Origin: [Clostridium] aerotolerans DSM 5434 | Lineage (GTDB): Bacteria; Bacillota; Clostridia; Lachnospirales; Lachnospiraceae | DNA: 64,000 nt | NCBI RefSeq assembly: GCF_000687555.1 | Contig: NZ_JHWJ01000005.1 | Span: 62,001 to 126,000, forward strand | Reading direction: 5' to 3' | In this document: positions 1-7,557 of the stretch, piece by piece | Numbering within the stretch: position 1 is the first letter of the stretch | Layout of the letters: the number at the start of each line of letters is the position of its first letter | Made by a program: the position numbers and the translations under genes | The notes under the pieces: model-generated | The model's input: only the letters and a program-made list of their open reading frames with translations | What the model was told of the DNA's origin: nothing | The model's database searches: none

Positions 1-62
1 TTGGGGTGGATATAGAAGAAGGAATCGTTACGGTCCACATCATGGACGGCCTTCTGGATTAA
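1..62 (+). CDS. rimM: RimM, C-terminal end (partial)
   Basis: Only the last 19 codons are present; the gene enters from the left edge and stops with TAA at 60-62. The visible end (VDIEEGIVTVHIMDGLLD) matches the acidic, hydrophobic C-terminal strand of the PRC-barrel domain of RimM, the factor that binds ribosomal protein S19 and helps 16S rRNA maturation in the 30S head. trmD follows 18 bases later, the classical rimM-trmD-rplS order, and this context is the main support for the name. Confidence 0.8.
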   Translation, partial: GVDIEEGIVTVHIMDGLLD

Positions 63-80
63 GGCAGAGGAGTAAAGCAA

Positions 81-827
81 ATGAATTATCATATATTGAC
101 CCTGTTTCCGGAAATGGTTTTAAACGGACTTCATACCAGCATCATCGGCAGAGCGGCAGAAAAAGGGCTGCTTTCCATAGAGGCCATTGATATCCGGGAA
201 TATTCTACGGACAAGCATCGCCATGTGGATGATTACCCTTACGGCGGCGGAGCAGGAATGGTCATGCAGCCCATGCCCATCTGTGACGCTTATGATGATC
301 TGTGCGAAAAAATCGGTAAAAAGCCCCGTGTCATCTATATGACTCCCCAGGGGAAGGTCTTTAACCAGAAGATTGCAGAAGAGCTGGCAAGGGAAGATGA
401 TCTTGTTTTTCTCTGCGGCCATTACGAAGGCATTGATGAAAGGGCTCTGGAACTGATTGCTACGGATTATCTGTCCATTGGAGACTATGTGCTTACCGGT
501 GGGGAGCTGCCTGCCATGGTTATGATTGATTGTATCTCCCGCCTGATTCCAGGAGTATTAAATAACGATACCTCAGCAGAATTTGAATCCTTTCACGATA
601 ACCTGCTAGAGTACCCCCAGTATACCCGTCCGGAAGAGTACAAGGGCTTAAAGGTTCCAGAGGTCCTTTTATCCGGTCACCATAAGAATATTGATGCCTG
701 GAGAAGGGAACAATCCATTAAACGGACCCTTGAGCGCAGGCCCGATCTTTTACAGGGAGCAGCCCTCTCAAAAAAAGAGGCAGAATATTTAAAAAACCTT
801 GTAAATGAGCGGGAAAACCGGGTATAA
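81..827 (+). CDS. trmD: tRNA (guanine-N1)-methyltransferase TrmD
   Basis: This enzyme methylates G37 of tRNAs that carry G36, using S-adenosylmethionine, and so prevents +1 frameshifting. The 248-residue product has the usual length. The SPOUT trefoil-knot signatures are intact: GGGAGM near residues 55-60, GHYEGIDER at 113-121 and IGDYVLTGGE at 133-142, followed by the flexible linker and the C-terminal helical domain. The ATG has a purine-rich site (GCAGAGGAG) 6-14 bases upstream. It lies between rimM and rplS and probably shares the rimM transcript; an 8-bp hairpin at 838-863 just after the stop lacks a T-run and overlaps the rplS promoter. Confidence 0.97.
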   Translation: MNYHILTLFPEMVLNGLHTSIIGRAAEKGLLSIEAIDIREYSTDKHRHVDDYPYGGGAGMVMQPMPICDAYDDLCEKIGKKPRVIYMTPQGKVFNQKIAEELAREDDLVFLCGHYEGIDERALELIATDYLSIGDYVLTGGELPAMVMIDCISRLIPGVLNNDTSAEFESFHDNLLEYPQYTRPEEYKGLKVPEVLLSGHHKNIDAWRREQSIKRTLERRPDLLQGAALSKKEAEYLKNLVNERENRV

Positions 828-844
828 TTTAAGAAAGAAAGGAC

Positions 845-873
845 TTGCAATCCATAGTCCTTTATGATAAAAT
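845..873 (+). promoter_or_regulatory. Sigma-A type promoter of rplS
   Basis: The -35 box TTGCAA (845-850) and -10 box TAAAAT (868-873) are separated by 17 bases. Transcription would begin near 880, giving rplS a leader of about 90 bases. The -35 box lies in the loop of an 8-bp inverted repeat (AAAGGACT at 838-845, AGTCCTTT at 856-863), so the end of trmD and the start of the rplS unit are tightly packed. Confidence 0.6.
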
Positions 874-896
874 ACAAAATGTTGTGATGAAAAGGA

Positions 897-942
897 GATG
901 TTCCTCTGTTACGGATTTTTCGTATGAAGTATTAAGAACATC
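897..942 (+). promoter_or_regulatory. Structured rplS 5' leader (candidate L19 autoregulatory leader)
   Basis: The leader has a perfect 7-bp outer stem, GATGTTC (897-903) with GAACATC (936-942), enclosing a smaller hairpin TACG (910-913) with CGTA (921-924). It ends 13 bases before the AAGGAGG ribosome binding site of rplS. Firmicutes often carry an L19 leader RNA at this place, thought to let L19 control its own synthesis. The position and closed-stem shape fit; a match to the L19_leader covariance model was not tested. Confidence 0.45.
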
Positions 943-968
943 AAATAAAAATCAAGGAGGTTCACACA

Positions 969-1316
969 ATGAACGAAATTATTAAGAATATCGAAGCAGC
1001 ACAGTTAAAGCAGACCGTACCGGTTTTCCACGTTGGAGATACTGTTAAAGTATTTAACAAGATCAAAGAGGGAAGCCGTGAAAGAATCCAGATTTTCGAA
1101 GGAACCGTTATTAAGAGACAGAACGGCGGCGCTAGAGAAACATTTACCGTAAGAAAGAATTCTAACGGTATCGGCGTTGAGAAGACCTGGCCATTACATT
1201 CCCCTTCCGTAGACAACATTGAAGTTGTAAGAAAGGGTAAAGTAAGAAGAGCTAAACTATACTACTTAAGAGACAGAATCGGTAAAGCTGCTAAGGTTAA
1301 AGAATTAGTTAAATAA
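969..1316 (+). CDS. rplS: 50S ribosomal protein L19
   Basis: L19 sits at the 30S-50S interface of the ribosome. The 115-residue product has the normal length and shows the family landmarks: an N-terminal helix, the barrel segment with FEGTVI and RETFTVRK, the [13 protein letters not shown] stretch around residues 67-79, and the basic end with [10 protein letters not shown] strong AAGGAGG lies 8 bases before the ATG. The gene has its own promoter, a folded leader and a terminator, so it is a single-gene unit embedded between trmD and lepB. Confidence 0.98.
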   Translation: MNEIIKNIEAAQLKQTVPVFHVGDTVKVFNKIKEGSRERIQIFEGTVIKRQNGGARETFTVRKNSNGIGVEKTWPLHSPSVDNIEVVRKGKVRRAKLYYLRDRIGKAAKVKELVK

Positions 1317-1333
1317 TTCCGGAACAGGCGAGG

Positions 1334-1360
1334 GGGACAATGCAAATTGTCCCTTTCTTT
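1334..1360 (+). terminator. Rho-independent terminator of rplS
   Basis: The perfect 8-bp stem GGGACAAT (1334-1341) with ATTGTCCC (1346-1353) closes a GCAA tetraloop of the stable GNRA class and runs into TTTCTTT. It lies 17 bases past the rplS stop. Confidence 0.88.
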
Positions 1361-1379
1361 AGTAGATGGGGTGTTTGGT

Positions 1380-1931
1380 ATGGAATTTTATCACAGTGAT
1401 GACAATAATAAGCTCCGTCATGTAATCAACTGGATTGTTGATATTGTTGTAGTAATCGCATTTGCATGGTTTCTGGTTTATTCTTTGGGAACGCAGATTG
1501 TAATTGCAGGGCATTCCATGTATCCCCTTCTTTCATCAGAGGATGTGGTGTTGATGGACCGTCTGGCTTATGATTTTGGACATCCCGGCAGATTTGACGT
1601 GGTGGTGTTTCAAAGAGAAGACCGTAAGATGAATGTAAAGCGGGTCATAGGATTGCCGGGTGAAACCGTGCAGATTAAAAATGAAGAGATCTACATTGAT
1701 GGTGAGAAATTAAAACAACCGGCAGGTCTTGGCCGGGTATCTCTGGCTGGACTGGCGGAAAAACCAGTAAAGCTGGGAGAAGAAGAATACTTCCTGCTGG
1801 GAGATAACAGAGACAGCAGTGAAGACAGCCGATTTGCTAATATCGGTAATGTAAGCAGTGGTCAGATCCAGGGTAAGGTGTGGTTTCGGATGCTGCCGTT
1901 GGTAAAGATGGAATTAATTCGTTCGAAATAG
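1380..1931 (+). CDS. lepB: Signal peptidase I
   Basis: This membrane serine protease removes signal peptides from exported proteins. Counting from the ATG at 1380 the product has 183 residues: one transmembrane helix at about 17-36, the catalytic serine in GHSMYP (S46), the general-base lysine in VKRVIGLPGE (K87), and the conserved LGDNRDSSEDSRF box. An in-frame TTG at 1347 would add 11 residues, but that codon lies inside the 3' arm of the rplS terminator, so the ATG at 1380 was chosen; its binding site is the modest GATGGGGTG. The gene is followed within 10 bases by rbgA. Confidence 0.93.
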   Translation: MEFYHSDDNNKLRHVINWIVDIVVVIAFAWFLVYSLGTQIVIAGHSMYPLLSSEDVVLMDRLAYDFGHPGRFDVVVFQREDRKMNVKRVIGLPGETVQIKNEEIYIDGEKLKQPAGLGRVSLAGLAEKPVKLGEEEYFLLGDNRDSSEDSRFANIGNVSSGQIQGKVWFRMLPLVKMELIRSK

Positions 1932-1940
1932 AGGAATGTT

Positions 1941-2792
1941 ATGAATATACAATGGTATCCAGGTCATATGACCAAAGCCAAAAGGGCTATGAAAGAAGAC
2001 ATCAAATTAATCGATCTGATTATTGAGCTGGTGGACGCAAGAGTTCCACTAAGCAGCAGAAATCCGGATATCGATGATTTGGGAGCTGGAAAGGCACGTA
2101 TGGTCCTGCTTAATAAGTCAGATCTTGCAGATGAGCGCTATAACAATGCATGGACAGAATATTTTGAGGCTCAGGGTTTTCATGTAGTTAAGGTGAACTC
2201 AAAAAGCGGCTCTGGTCTTAAGCAGATTAACGGTGTGGTTCAGGAAGCTTGTAAGGAAAAGATAGAAAGAGACCGAAGAAGGGGAATATTAAACCGGCCG
2301 GTGCGTGCCATGGTTGTAGGAATCCCTAACGTAGGAAAGTCTACCTTTATTAATTCCTTTGCAGGAAAAGCTTGTGCAAAAACAGGAAATAAGCCGGGAG
2401 TTACTAAAGGCAACCAGTGGATCCGTTTGAATAAGAGTCTGGAGCTTCTTGATACTCCTGGAATCTTATGGCCAAGATTTGAGGATCAGCAGGTGGGAAT
2501 CCGTCTTGCCCTCATTGGATCAATTAATGACCAGATTTTAAATAAAGACGAGCTGGCGATAGAGCTGATCCGTTTTTTAAAACGGGATTATCCCAATGTT
2601 CTTAAGGAACGGTTCGGAGTAGAAACGGAAGATGAGTATCAGATACTTGAGGAGGTGGCGAAAGCCAGAGCCTGCCTTCAAAAGGGTGGGGAATACGACT
2701 TGATCAAAGCCTCCAATATATTAATCGATGATTACAGAAACGGAAAGCTTGGACGCATGACCTTGGAATTTCCTATAAAAAAAGCAGAGTAA
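1941..2792 (+). CDS. rbgA: Ribosome biogenesis GTPase RbgA (YlqF)
   Basis: This GTPase acts late in 50S assembly. The 283-residue protein has the circularly permuted motif order of the family: G4 NKSD at residues 58-61 comes first, then the P-loop GIPNVGKST at 127-135 and G3 DTPG at 171-174. The start MNIQWYPGHMTKAKR is the standard RbgA N-terminus, and the C-terminal helical RNA-binding domain is complete. It lies in the lepB-rbgA-rnhB order seen in many Firmicutes. Confidence 0.96.
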   Translation: MNIQWYPGHMTKAKRAMKEDIKLIDLIIELVDARVPLSSRNPDIDDLGAGKARMVLLNKSDLADERYNNAWTEYFEAQGFHVVKVNSKSGSGLKQINGVVQEACKEKIERDRRRGILNRPVRAMVVGIPNVGKSTFINSFAGKACAKTGNKPGVTKGNQWIRLNKSLELLDTPGILWPRFEDQQVGIRLALIGSINDQILNKDELAIELIRFLKRDYPNVLKERFGVETEDEYQILEEVAKARACLQKGGEYDLIKASNILIDDYRNGKLGRMTLEFPIKKAE

Positions 2793-2797
2793 AATGC

Positions 2798-2827
2798 GGG
2801 CGGCTCTTTTTGGGCGGCCCTGTTTTT
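2798..2827 (+). terminator. Imperfect stem-loop with T-run after rbgA
   Basis: GGGCGGCTC (2798-2806) pairs with GGGCGGCCC (2812-2820) in eight of nine positions (one G-G mismatch, one wobble) around a TTTTT loop, followed by TGTTTTT. It could end some rbgA transcripts or lower flow into rnhB 25 bases later; it is weaker than the other terminators here. Confidence 0.5.
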
Positions 2828-2852
2828 CCATTAAAAAGGCGGAGCAAAGAGA

Positions 2853-3494
2853 ATGAGAGAATTAACAGAAGAAAAACTCTTAGCGGAACAGGAACGCTTA
2901 GAGAAGATGAAAGAGTACGAATACGGATATGAAGACCATGTGCTGCTCTGCGGCATTGATGAGGTAGGAAGAGGACCTCTTGCAGGCCCTGTTGTGGCAG
3001 GAGCCGTAATACTGCCAAGAGATTGTCAGATCCTATACTTAAACGATTCCAAGAAGCTTTCAGAAAAGAAGAGAGAAGCTCTGTTTTTGGAAATCAAAGA
3101 AAAGGCCGTGGCTTACGCCGTTGGAGTCATTGGTGCAGAGAAGGTGGATGAGATCAATATTCTACAGGCGACCTATGAAGCTATGAGGCAGGCAGTTGGG
3201 AAACTTGGAGTTGAACCCCAGGTGCTTCTAAATGATGCCGTTACCATTCCGGGCCTTCGAATGGAACAGGTTCCCATTATAAAAGGGGATGCAAAGAGCG
3301 TATCCATAGCAGCCGCCAGCGTGTTAGCAAAGGTAACAAGAGATCATATGATGGAAGAGTACGACACCTTATTCCCTCAATATGGCTTTGCAAAGCACAA
3401 AGGGTATGGCACAGCGGTTCATATCAGTGCACTGAAAGAATATGGTCCCTGCCCCATTCACCGCCGCAGTTTCATCAAGAACTTTACAGATTAG
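2853..3494 (+). CDS. rnhB: Ribonuclease HII
   Basis: RNase HII cuts RNA-DNA hybrids and single ribonucleotides in DNA. The 213-residue product has the diagnostic GIDEVGRGPLAGPVVAG block (residues 34-50, with catalytic D36 and E37), the lysine-rich DSKKLSEKKR loop, and the C-terminal KHKGYGT and HRRSF segments of the active site. About 30 residues precede the catalytic core, a usual short Firmicute extension. An AAGGCGGAGC site precedes the ATG. Confidence 0.96.
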   Translation: MRELTEEKLLAEQERLEKMKEYEYGYEDHVLLCGIDEVGRGPLAGPVVAGAVILPRDCQILYLNDSKKLSEKKREALFLEIKEKAVAYAVGVIGAEKVDEINILQATYEAMRQAVGKLGVEPQVLLNDAVTIPGLRMEQVPIIKGDAKSVSIAAASVLAKVTRDHMMEEYDTLFPQYGFAKHKGYGTAVHISALKEYGPCPIHRRSFIKNFTD

Positions 3495-3511
3495 GGAGAG
3501 GCCATAGTTCA

Positions 3512-3856
3512 TTGAAGAGCAACAGAGAAATCGGAACAGAATATGAAGTAGTCGCGGCCGACTATCTTCAAAAAGCCGGCTATGAAATACTGATACATAA
3601 TTATAAAAATAAAATGGGAGAAATTGATCTCATAGCAAAGGACGGGAACCAGCTGGTATTCATTGAAGTGAAGTACCGGAAAAATCTTTCAAAGGGTGAT
3701 CCGGCGGAAGCTGTTGATGGAAGAAAGCAGCTGCGAATCAGAAACGCTGCCAGAGGTTACTTGTACTTTAACCGTTACGGAGAGGACACACCCTGCAGAT
3801 TTGATGTGGTAACCATATTAGGCGAAGAGATCCGGCTCATTAAAGATGCATTTTAA
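3512..3856 (+). CDS. yraN: YraN-family (UPF0102) nuclease-like protein
   Basis: This 114-residue protein has the compact restriction-endonuclease-like fold of the UPF0102 family: the start NREIGTEYEVVAADYLQKAGY, the motif GEIDLIAKDGNQLVFIEVKYRK (acidic residues and the E-V-K triad) and a C-terminal RFDVVTI strand. The biochemical role of the family is not settled; its regular position next to rnhB suggests nucleic-acid housekeeping. Translation begins at a TTG at 3512, with GGGAGAGG 9-16 bases upstream; no better in-frame start precedes the conserved region. Confidence 0.88.
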   Translation: MKSNREIGTEYEVVAADYLQKAGYEILIHNYKNKMGEIDLIAKDGNQLVFIEVKYRKNLSKGDPAEAVDGRKQLRIRNAARGYLYFNRYGEDTPCRFDVVTILGEEIRLIKDAF

Positions 3857-3869
3857 TGGAGGAAGATAG

Positions 3870-4724
3870 ATGAAAGATATGTGGAAACGTGCACGAGAAG
3901 GCAGCTATTTAAATTATAAGGTCTCAGAAGAAGTCCCTTACTTTTCATTCCCAATCCTGGAAGATACAGGTCTTGTAAAACAGGGCTTTTCCACGAAAAT
4001 GGGAGGAGTCAGTGAGGGGAAGTACGCGACCATGAATTTCACCTATACCAGAGGTGATAATCCAGAGCATGTGACTGAAAACTACAGACGGATGGCAAAG
4101 GCACTTTCCGTTGATGTAGAAAAGATGGTGTTATCCTATCAGACCCATACCACCAATGTACGGCTTGTAACGGAAGCTGACGCTGGGAAAGGTATTTTCA
4201 AAGAAAGAGAATATAAGGATGTGGACGGGTTAATAACCAATGTTCCGGGAATTACACTTGTGACCTTTTACGCGGACTGTGTGCCCCTGTACTTCTTAGA
4301 CCCGGTTCATAAAGCAATTGGCTTAAGCCATTCTGGCTGGAGAGGTACCGTGAACAGAATGGGAGAAGAGACCGTGAAAAGAATGGGAGAAGCGTTCCAT
4401 TCCAGAGCAGAAGATATCATTGCGTGCATCGGTCCCAGTATTTGCAAAAACTGCTATGAGGTAGGAGTTGAAGTGATTCAGGAATTTCAAAAGGGATTTC
4501 ATGAGAAATACTGGGAGGAGATTTATACTCCCAAAGAAAACGGGAAATACTGGCTGGATCTTTGGAAGGCAAACGAAATCATACTTTTGGAAGCTGGAAT
4601 AAGGAAGGAAAATTTAGGAGTTACAGATATCTGTACCCATTGTAACTCAGATCATTTGTTTTCTCACCGGACTACAGGTAATGAGAGAGGGAATCTGGCG
4701 GCATTTCTTTCCCTTTCAGAATAA
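3870..4724 (+). CDS. pgeF: PgeF/YfiH-family purine nucleoside phosphorylase (laccase domain)
   Basis: The family (formerly called multicopper polyphenol oxidase) includes enzymes with purine nucleoside phosphorylase or deaminase activity and, in E. coli, a peptidoglycan-editing role; which applies here cannot be told. The 284-residue product carries the zinc-binding cysteine and histidine motifs TFYADCVPLYF, HSGWRGTV and GPSICKNCYEVG, and ends with the usual C-T-H-C-N and FFSHR-like (LFSHRTTG) signature. GGAGGAAGATAG precedes the ATG. It is the last gene of the first plus-strand run. Confidence 0.9.
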   Translation: MKDMWKRAREGSYLNYKVSEEVPYFSFPILEDTGLVKQGFSTKMGGVSEGKYATMNFTYTRGDNPEHVTENYRRMAKALSVDVEKMVLSYQTHTTNVRLVTEADAGKGIFKEREYKDVDGLITNVPGITLVTFYADCVPLYFLDPVHKAIGLSHSGWRGTVNRMGEETVKRMGEAFHSRAEDIIACIGPSICKNCYEVGVEVIQEFQKGFHEKYWEEIYTPKENGKYWLDLWKANEIILLEAGIRKENLGVTDICTHCNSDHLFSHRTTGNERGNLAAFLSLSE

Positions 4725-4746
4725 GAAAAGGCATTCAGGTTCAAAA

Positions 4747-4801
4747 AAACCTGGCTGCAGCGCTGGAAGTTTATCATTATCCAGGCGCTGCAGCCAGGTT
4801 T
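4747..4801. terminator. Bidirectional terminator between pgeF and prs
   Basis: A 17-bp perfect inverted repeat (4747-4763 and 4785-4801; arm begins AAACCTGGCTGCAGC) is flanked by an A-run on the left and read through to T on the right, so it can end both the plus-strand pgeF transcript and the minus-strand prs transcript. The two genes converge here. Confidence 0.9.
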
Positions 4802-4809
4802 CGTTGATG

Positions 4810-5988
4810 TTATGCTTTATATTTTTTCAACAGATTCTGTATTTTTTCAGTGGAGCTTAATGCTGTGCTGATTGGAACATCATGATTTAAGGAGTTCACA
4901 ATCGCAGCCATGTATTTGCTGATATCGGCTTCCACATACCATTCCCGGTCTAACAGCTCTGCCGGGCGATAGTTTAAGTTGGTGGTCACCACGCGGTCGA
5001 TAAAGCCCTTGCTGTAATATTCATCAAATTTTTCAAGACCATTGGTAAAGAGTCCAAAGGTACAGCAAACAATTACTTTATCTGCTTTACGCTCTTTTAA
5101 CTCTTTTGCTGTATCCAGCATACTTTCACCGGATGAAATCATATCATCCACGATCAGCACGGTTTTTCCTTCTACAGAAGCACCTAAGAATTCATGAGCA
5201 ACAATCGGATTGCGTCCGCCTACTACTTTAGAGTAATCTCTTCTTTTATAGAACATACCCATATCAACACTTAAGTTGTTGGCAAGATAAACGGCACGAT
5301 CCATAGCACCTTCATCAGGGCTGATGACCATCATGTTCTCTTTGTCAATCTTAAGATCCGGATACTGCTTTAATACTGCTTTGATAAACTGATAAGTAGG
5401 CATGAAATTGTCAAATCCACTTAATGGGATAGCGTTTTGAACTCTTGGATCATGAGCATCAAAGGTGATGATATTGCTGACTCCCATGTGAACAAGTTCT
5501 TCCAAAGCCATGGCACAGTCTAAAGATTCTCTCTTGGTTCTTTTGTGCTGACGGCTCTCATAAAGAAAGGGCATGATTACGCTGACTCTGTGTGCTGTTG
5601 CGCAGGATGCTCCCAGAATTCGCTTTAAATCCTGAAAATGATCATCTGGTGACATATGGTTGATATAACCATTGACTGTATAGGGTATACTATAATTTGT
5701 TACATCTACCATAGCAAAAACATCCGTTCCGCGAACAGATTCTTTGATAATTCCTTTTGCTTCTCCGCTGCCGAAGCGTGGACATTCGCAGTCAAGAAGA
5801 TAGGAATTTACATCGTATCCGCGGTAGTGAAGATCAGCTTCACGGCGTTTTAATTCTTCGATGTCGTTTCTGCGGAAACCTACAATGTGGTCGTTTACTT
5901 TTTCAGCCAGTTCCCGGCAGCTTTCCAGTGCCGCAAGTTTTAAGGGCGCAACAGGCAGTTGGTCTTTAAATACATAATCATTTGCCAT
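4810..5988 (-). CDS. prs: Ribose-phosphate pyrophosphokinase (PRPP synthetase), long form
   Basis: The enzyme makes PRPP from ribose 5-phosphate and ATP for nucleotide, histidine and tryptophan synthesis. The protein of 392 residues is clearly longer than the common 310-320-residue enzymes. It has the class features: HKRTKRESLD-type ATP-binding segment, ITFDAHDPRVQ, VISPDEGAMDRA, and the PRPP loop VLIVDDMISSGESMLDT, which differs from the usual DDMIDTGGT. A start six codons upstream (ATG ending at 6006) is possible, but the GGAGG overlaps that codon and is placed 11 bases before the ATG ending at 5988. It is the only minus-strand gene in the window. Confidence 0.9.
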   Translation of the reverse strand: MANDYVFKDQLPVAPLKLAALESCRELAEKVNDHIVGFRRNDIEELKRREADLHYRGYDVNSYLLDCECPRFGSGEAKGIIKESVRGTDVFAMVDVTNYSIPYTVNGYINHMSPDDHFQDLKRILGASCATAHRVSVIMPFLYESRQHKRTKRESLDCAMALEELVHMGVSNIITFDAHDPRVQNAIPLSGFDNFMPTYQFIKAVLKQYPDLKIDKENMMVISPDEGAMDRAVYLANNLSVDMGMFYKRRDYSKVVGGRNPIVAHEFLGASVEGKTVLIVDDMISSGESMLDTAKELKERKADKVIVCCTFGLFTNGLEKFDEYYSKGFIDRVVTTNLNYRPAELLDREWYVEADISKYMAAIVNSLNHDVPISTALSSTEKIQNLLKKYKA

Positions 5989-6055
5989 GATAAAGAATTC
6001 CTCCATAATGAATGAACAGCCAGCTTTTTATCTGCCTGTTTCTTATCTTACCCCT

Positions 6056-6085
6056 TTTATACCATTGATAGACAGAATGCGTCAA
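6056..6085 (-). promoter_or_regulatory. Promoter of prs
   Basis: Read on the minus strand, TTGACG (6080-6085) and TATAAA (6056-6061) are 18 bases apart, about 70 bases upstream of the prs start. It is divergent from the promoter at 6129-6157. Confidence 0.65.
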
Positions 6086-6128
6086 TAGAAATTGTTGTAT
6101 TTTCGTGAAAAAAACAAAAAACGCTTCC

Positions 6129-6157
6129 TTTACAAAGAGAGACAATCTTGTTATGAT
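6129..6157 (+). promoter_or_regulatory. Promoter of the DUF512-der operon
   Basis: TTTACA (6129-6134) and TATGAT (6152-6157) are separated by 17 bases and end 32 bases before the ATG at 6190, which is preceded by AGAAAGGG. The spacing and boxes fit a vegetative promoter. Confidence 0.68.
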
Positions 6158-6189
6158 ATATTAGTATAGCACTAGAAAGGGAAACAAAT

Positions 6190-7557
6190 ATGAGCAAAAG
6201 AGGACATATTATTAAAAAAGTCGATCCGGATTCCATTGCAGATCAGCTGGAATTAGTTCCTGGAGATGCCGTAATTTCTATAGACGGCAAGGAGCTGGAA
6301 GACATTTTTGATTATGAATATTATATAAATAATGAATCCATTCTTATGGTTGTCAGAAAAGAAAACGGGGAAGAATGGGAACTGGAAATAGAAAATCAAT
6401 ATGAGGATCTTGGAATCACATTTGAAAATGGCTTGATGAGTGAATATCGTACTTGTCGAAATAACTGTATTTTCTGTTTTATTGATCAGATGCCTCCTGG
6501 TATGAGAGAAACACTATACTTTAAGGATGACGATTCCAGACTGTCATTTCTTCAGGGAAATTATGTGACCCTTACCAACATGAGCGAGAAGGATATCAAC
6601 AGAATTATTGAGTTTAAACTGGCTCCCATTAATATATCGGTTCATACCACCAATCCTGCGTTACGGTGCAAGATGCTTCATAACCGTTTTGCAGGAGAAG
6701 CTCTTTCAAAAATCAAACAGCTTTACGACGCCGGGATCCCAATGAATGGGCAGATTGTTCTATGTAAAGGCGTCAATGACGGAGAGGAGCTTGAGAGGAC
6801 GATTAAGGACTTATCAGAGTACCTTCCTCACATGAAGAGCGTATCCATCGTCCCTGTAGGTGTATCCAAATTCCGTGACGGCTTATATCCCTTGGAACCA
6901 TTAAACAGCGATGATGCAAGTAAGGTGATCGATACCGTAGAGAAGTGGCAAAAGAAGCTTTTTAAAGCTCATGGCAGCCACTTTATCCATGTCAGTGATG
7001 AATTTTATATTCTGGCGGGACGTTCCATGCCGGAAGAAGAACGATATGACGGTTACGTTCAGCTGGAAAATGGTGTGGGAATGACCAGACTTTTAGAAGA
7101 AGAGGTCACAGAAGCCTTAAATAAGCTGGAACAGGATAATATGGAAGAAGAGGTTGCCATTGCAACAGGAAAACTGGCTGCCCCGTATATTGAAGATCAT
7201 GCAAAAAAAATCATGGAGAAATTTCCGGGGAGAAAGGTTCGTGTATATACCATTACCAATGTTTTTTTCGGGGAGCAGATAACAGTGGCAGGTCTGATTA
7301 CCGGCCAGGACTTAATCAGTCAATTAAAGGATAAAAATCTTGGAAGCAGACTTCTGCTTCCGGAATGTATGTTCCGCAGTGGAGAAGAAGTATTTCTCGA
7401 TGACCTGACACGGACCGATGTACAAAAAGCTTTACAAGTACAGGTAGATATTGTAAAATCAAGCGGTCAGGATTTAGTACAGGCTGTTTTGGGGCCGGTA
7501 AAAGAGAACGAAGCTTCTTATGACGGATACGAATTAAAGGAGATATTATATGAGTAA
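6190..7557 (+). CDS. DUF512 protein: PDZ domain plus radical-SAM-like iron-sulfur domain
   Basis: The 455-residue protein opens with a PDZ-like domain (residues 6-75, with [15 protein letters not shown]), followed by a cysteine cluster C89-x3-C93-x2-C96 of the radical SAM type and a barrel-like region, then the DUF512 C-terminal domain. Members are widely kept in Clostridia and Cyanobacteria and lie next to der, but no reaction is established. Here it overlaps der by 8 bases, so the two are translated together; this hints at a link to ribosome or RNA work, which is inference. The ATG has AGAAAGGG as binding site. Confidence 0.85.
   Translation: MSKRGHIIKKVDPDSIADQLELVPGDAVISIDGKELEDIFDYEYYINNESILMVVRKENGEEWELEIENQYEDLGITFENGLMSEYRTCRNNCIFCFIDQMPPGMRETLYFKDDDSRLSFLQGNYVTLTNMSEKDINRIIEFKLAPINISVHTTNPALRCKMLHNRFAGEALSKIKQLYDAGIPMNGQIVLCKGVNDGEELERTIKDLSEYLPHMKSVSIVPVGVSKFRDGLYPLEPLNSDDASKVIDTVEKWQKKLFKAHGSHFIHVSDEFYILAGRSMPEEERYDGYVQLENGVGMTRLLEEEVTEALNKLEQDNMEEEVAIATGKLAAPYIEDHAKKIMEKFPGRKVRVYTITNVFFGEQITVAGLITGQDLISQLKDKNLGSRLLLPECMFRSGEEVFLDDLTRTDVQKALQVQVDIVKSSGQDLVQAVLGPVKENEASYDGYELKEILYE

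Noticed and set aside
120-422. Open reading frames on the minus strand opposite trmD and many other genes
   Set aside because: They lie opposite well-supported genes, lack ribosome binding sites and recognisable protein families, and follow the codon bias of the plus-strand genes.
1347-1379. Upstream TTG start for lepB adding 11 residues
   Set aside because: The TTG and the following bases form the 3' arm and T-run of the rplS terminator, and no ribosome binding site precedes it; the ATG at 1380 fits the family start.
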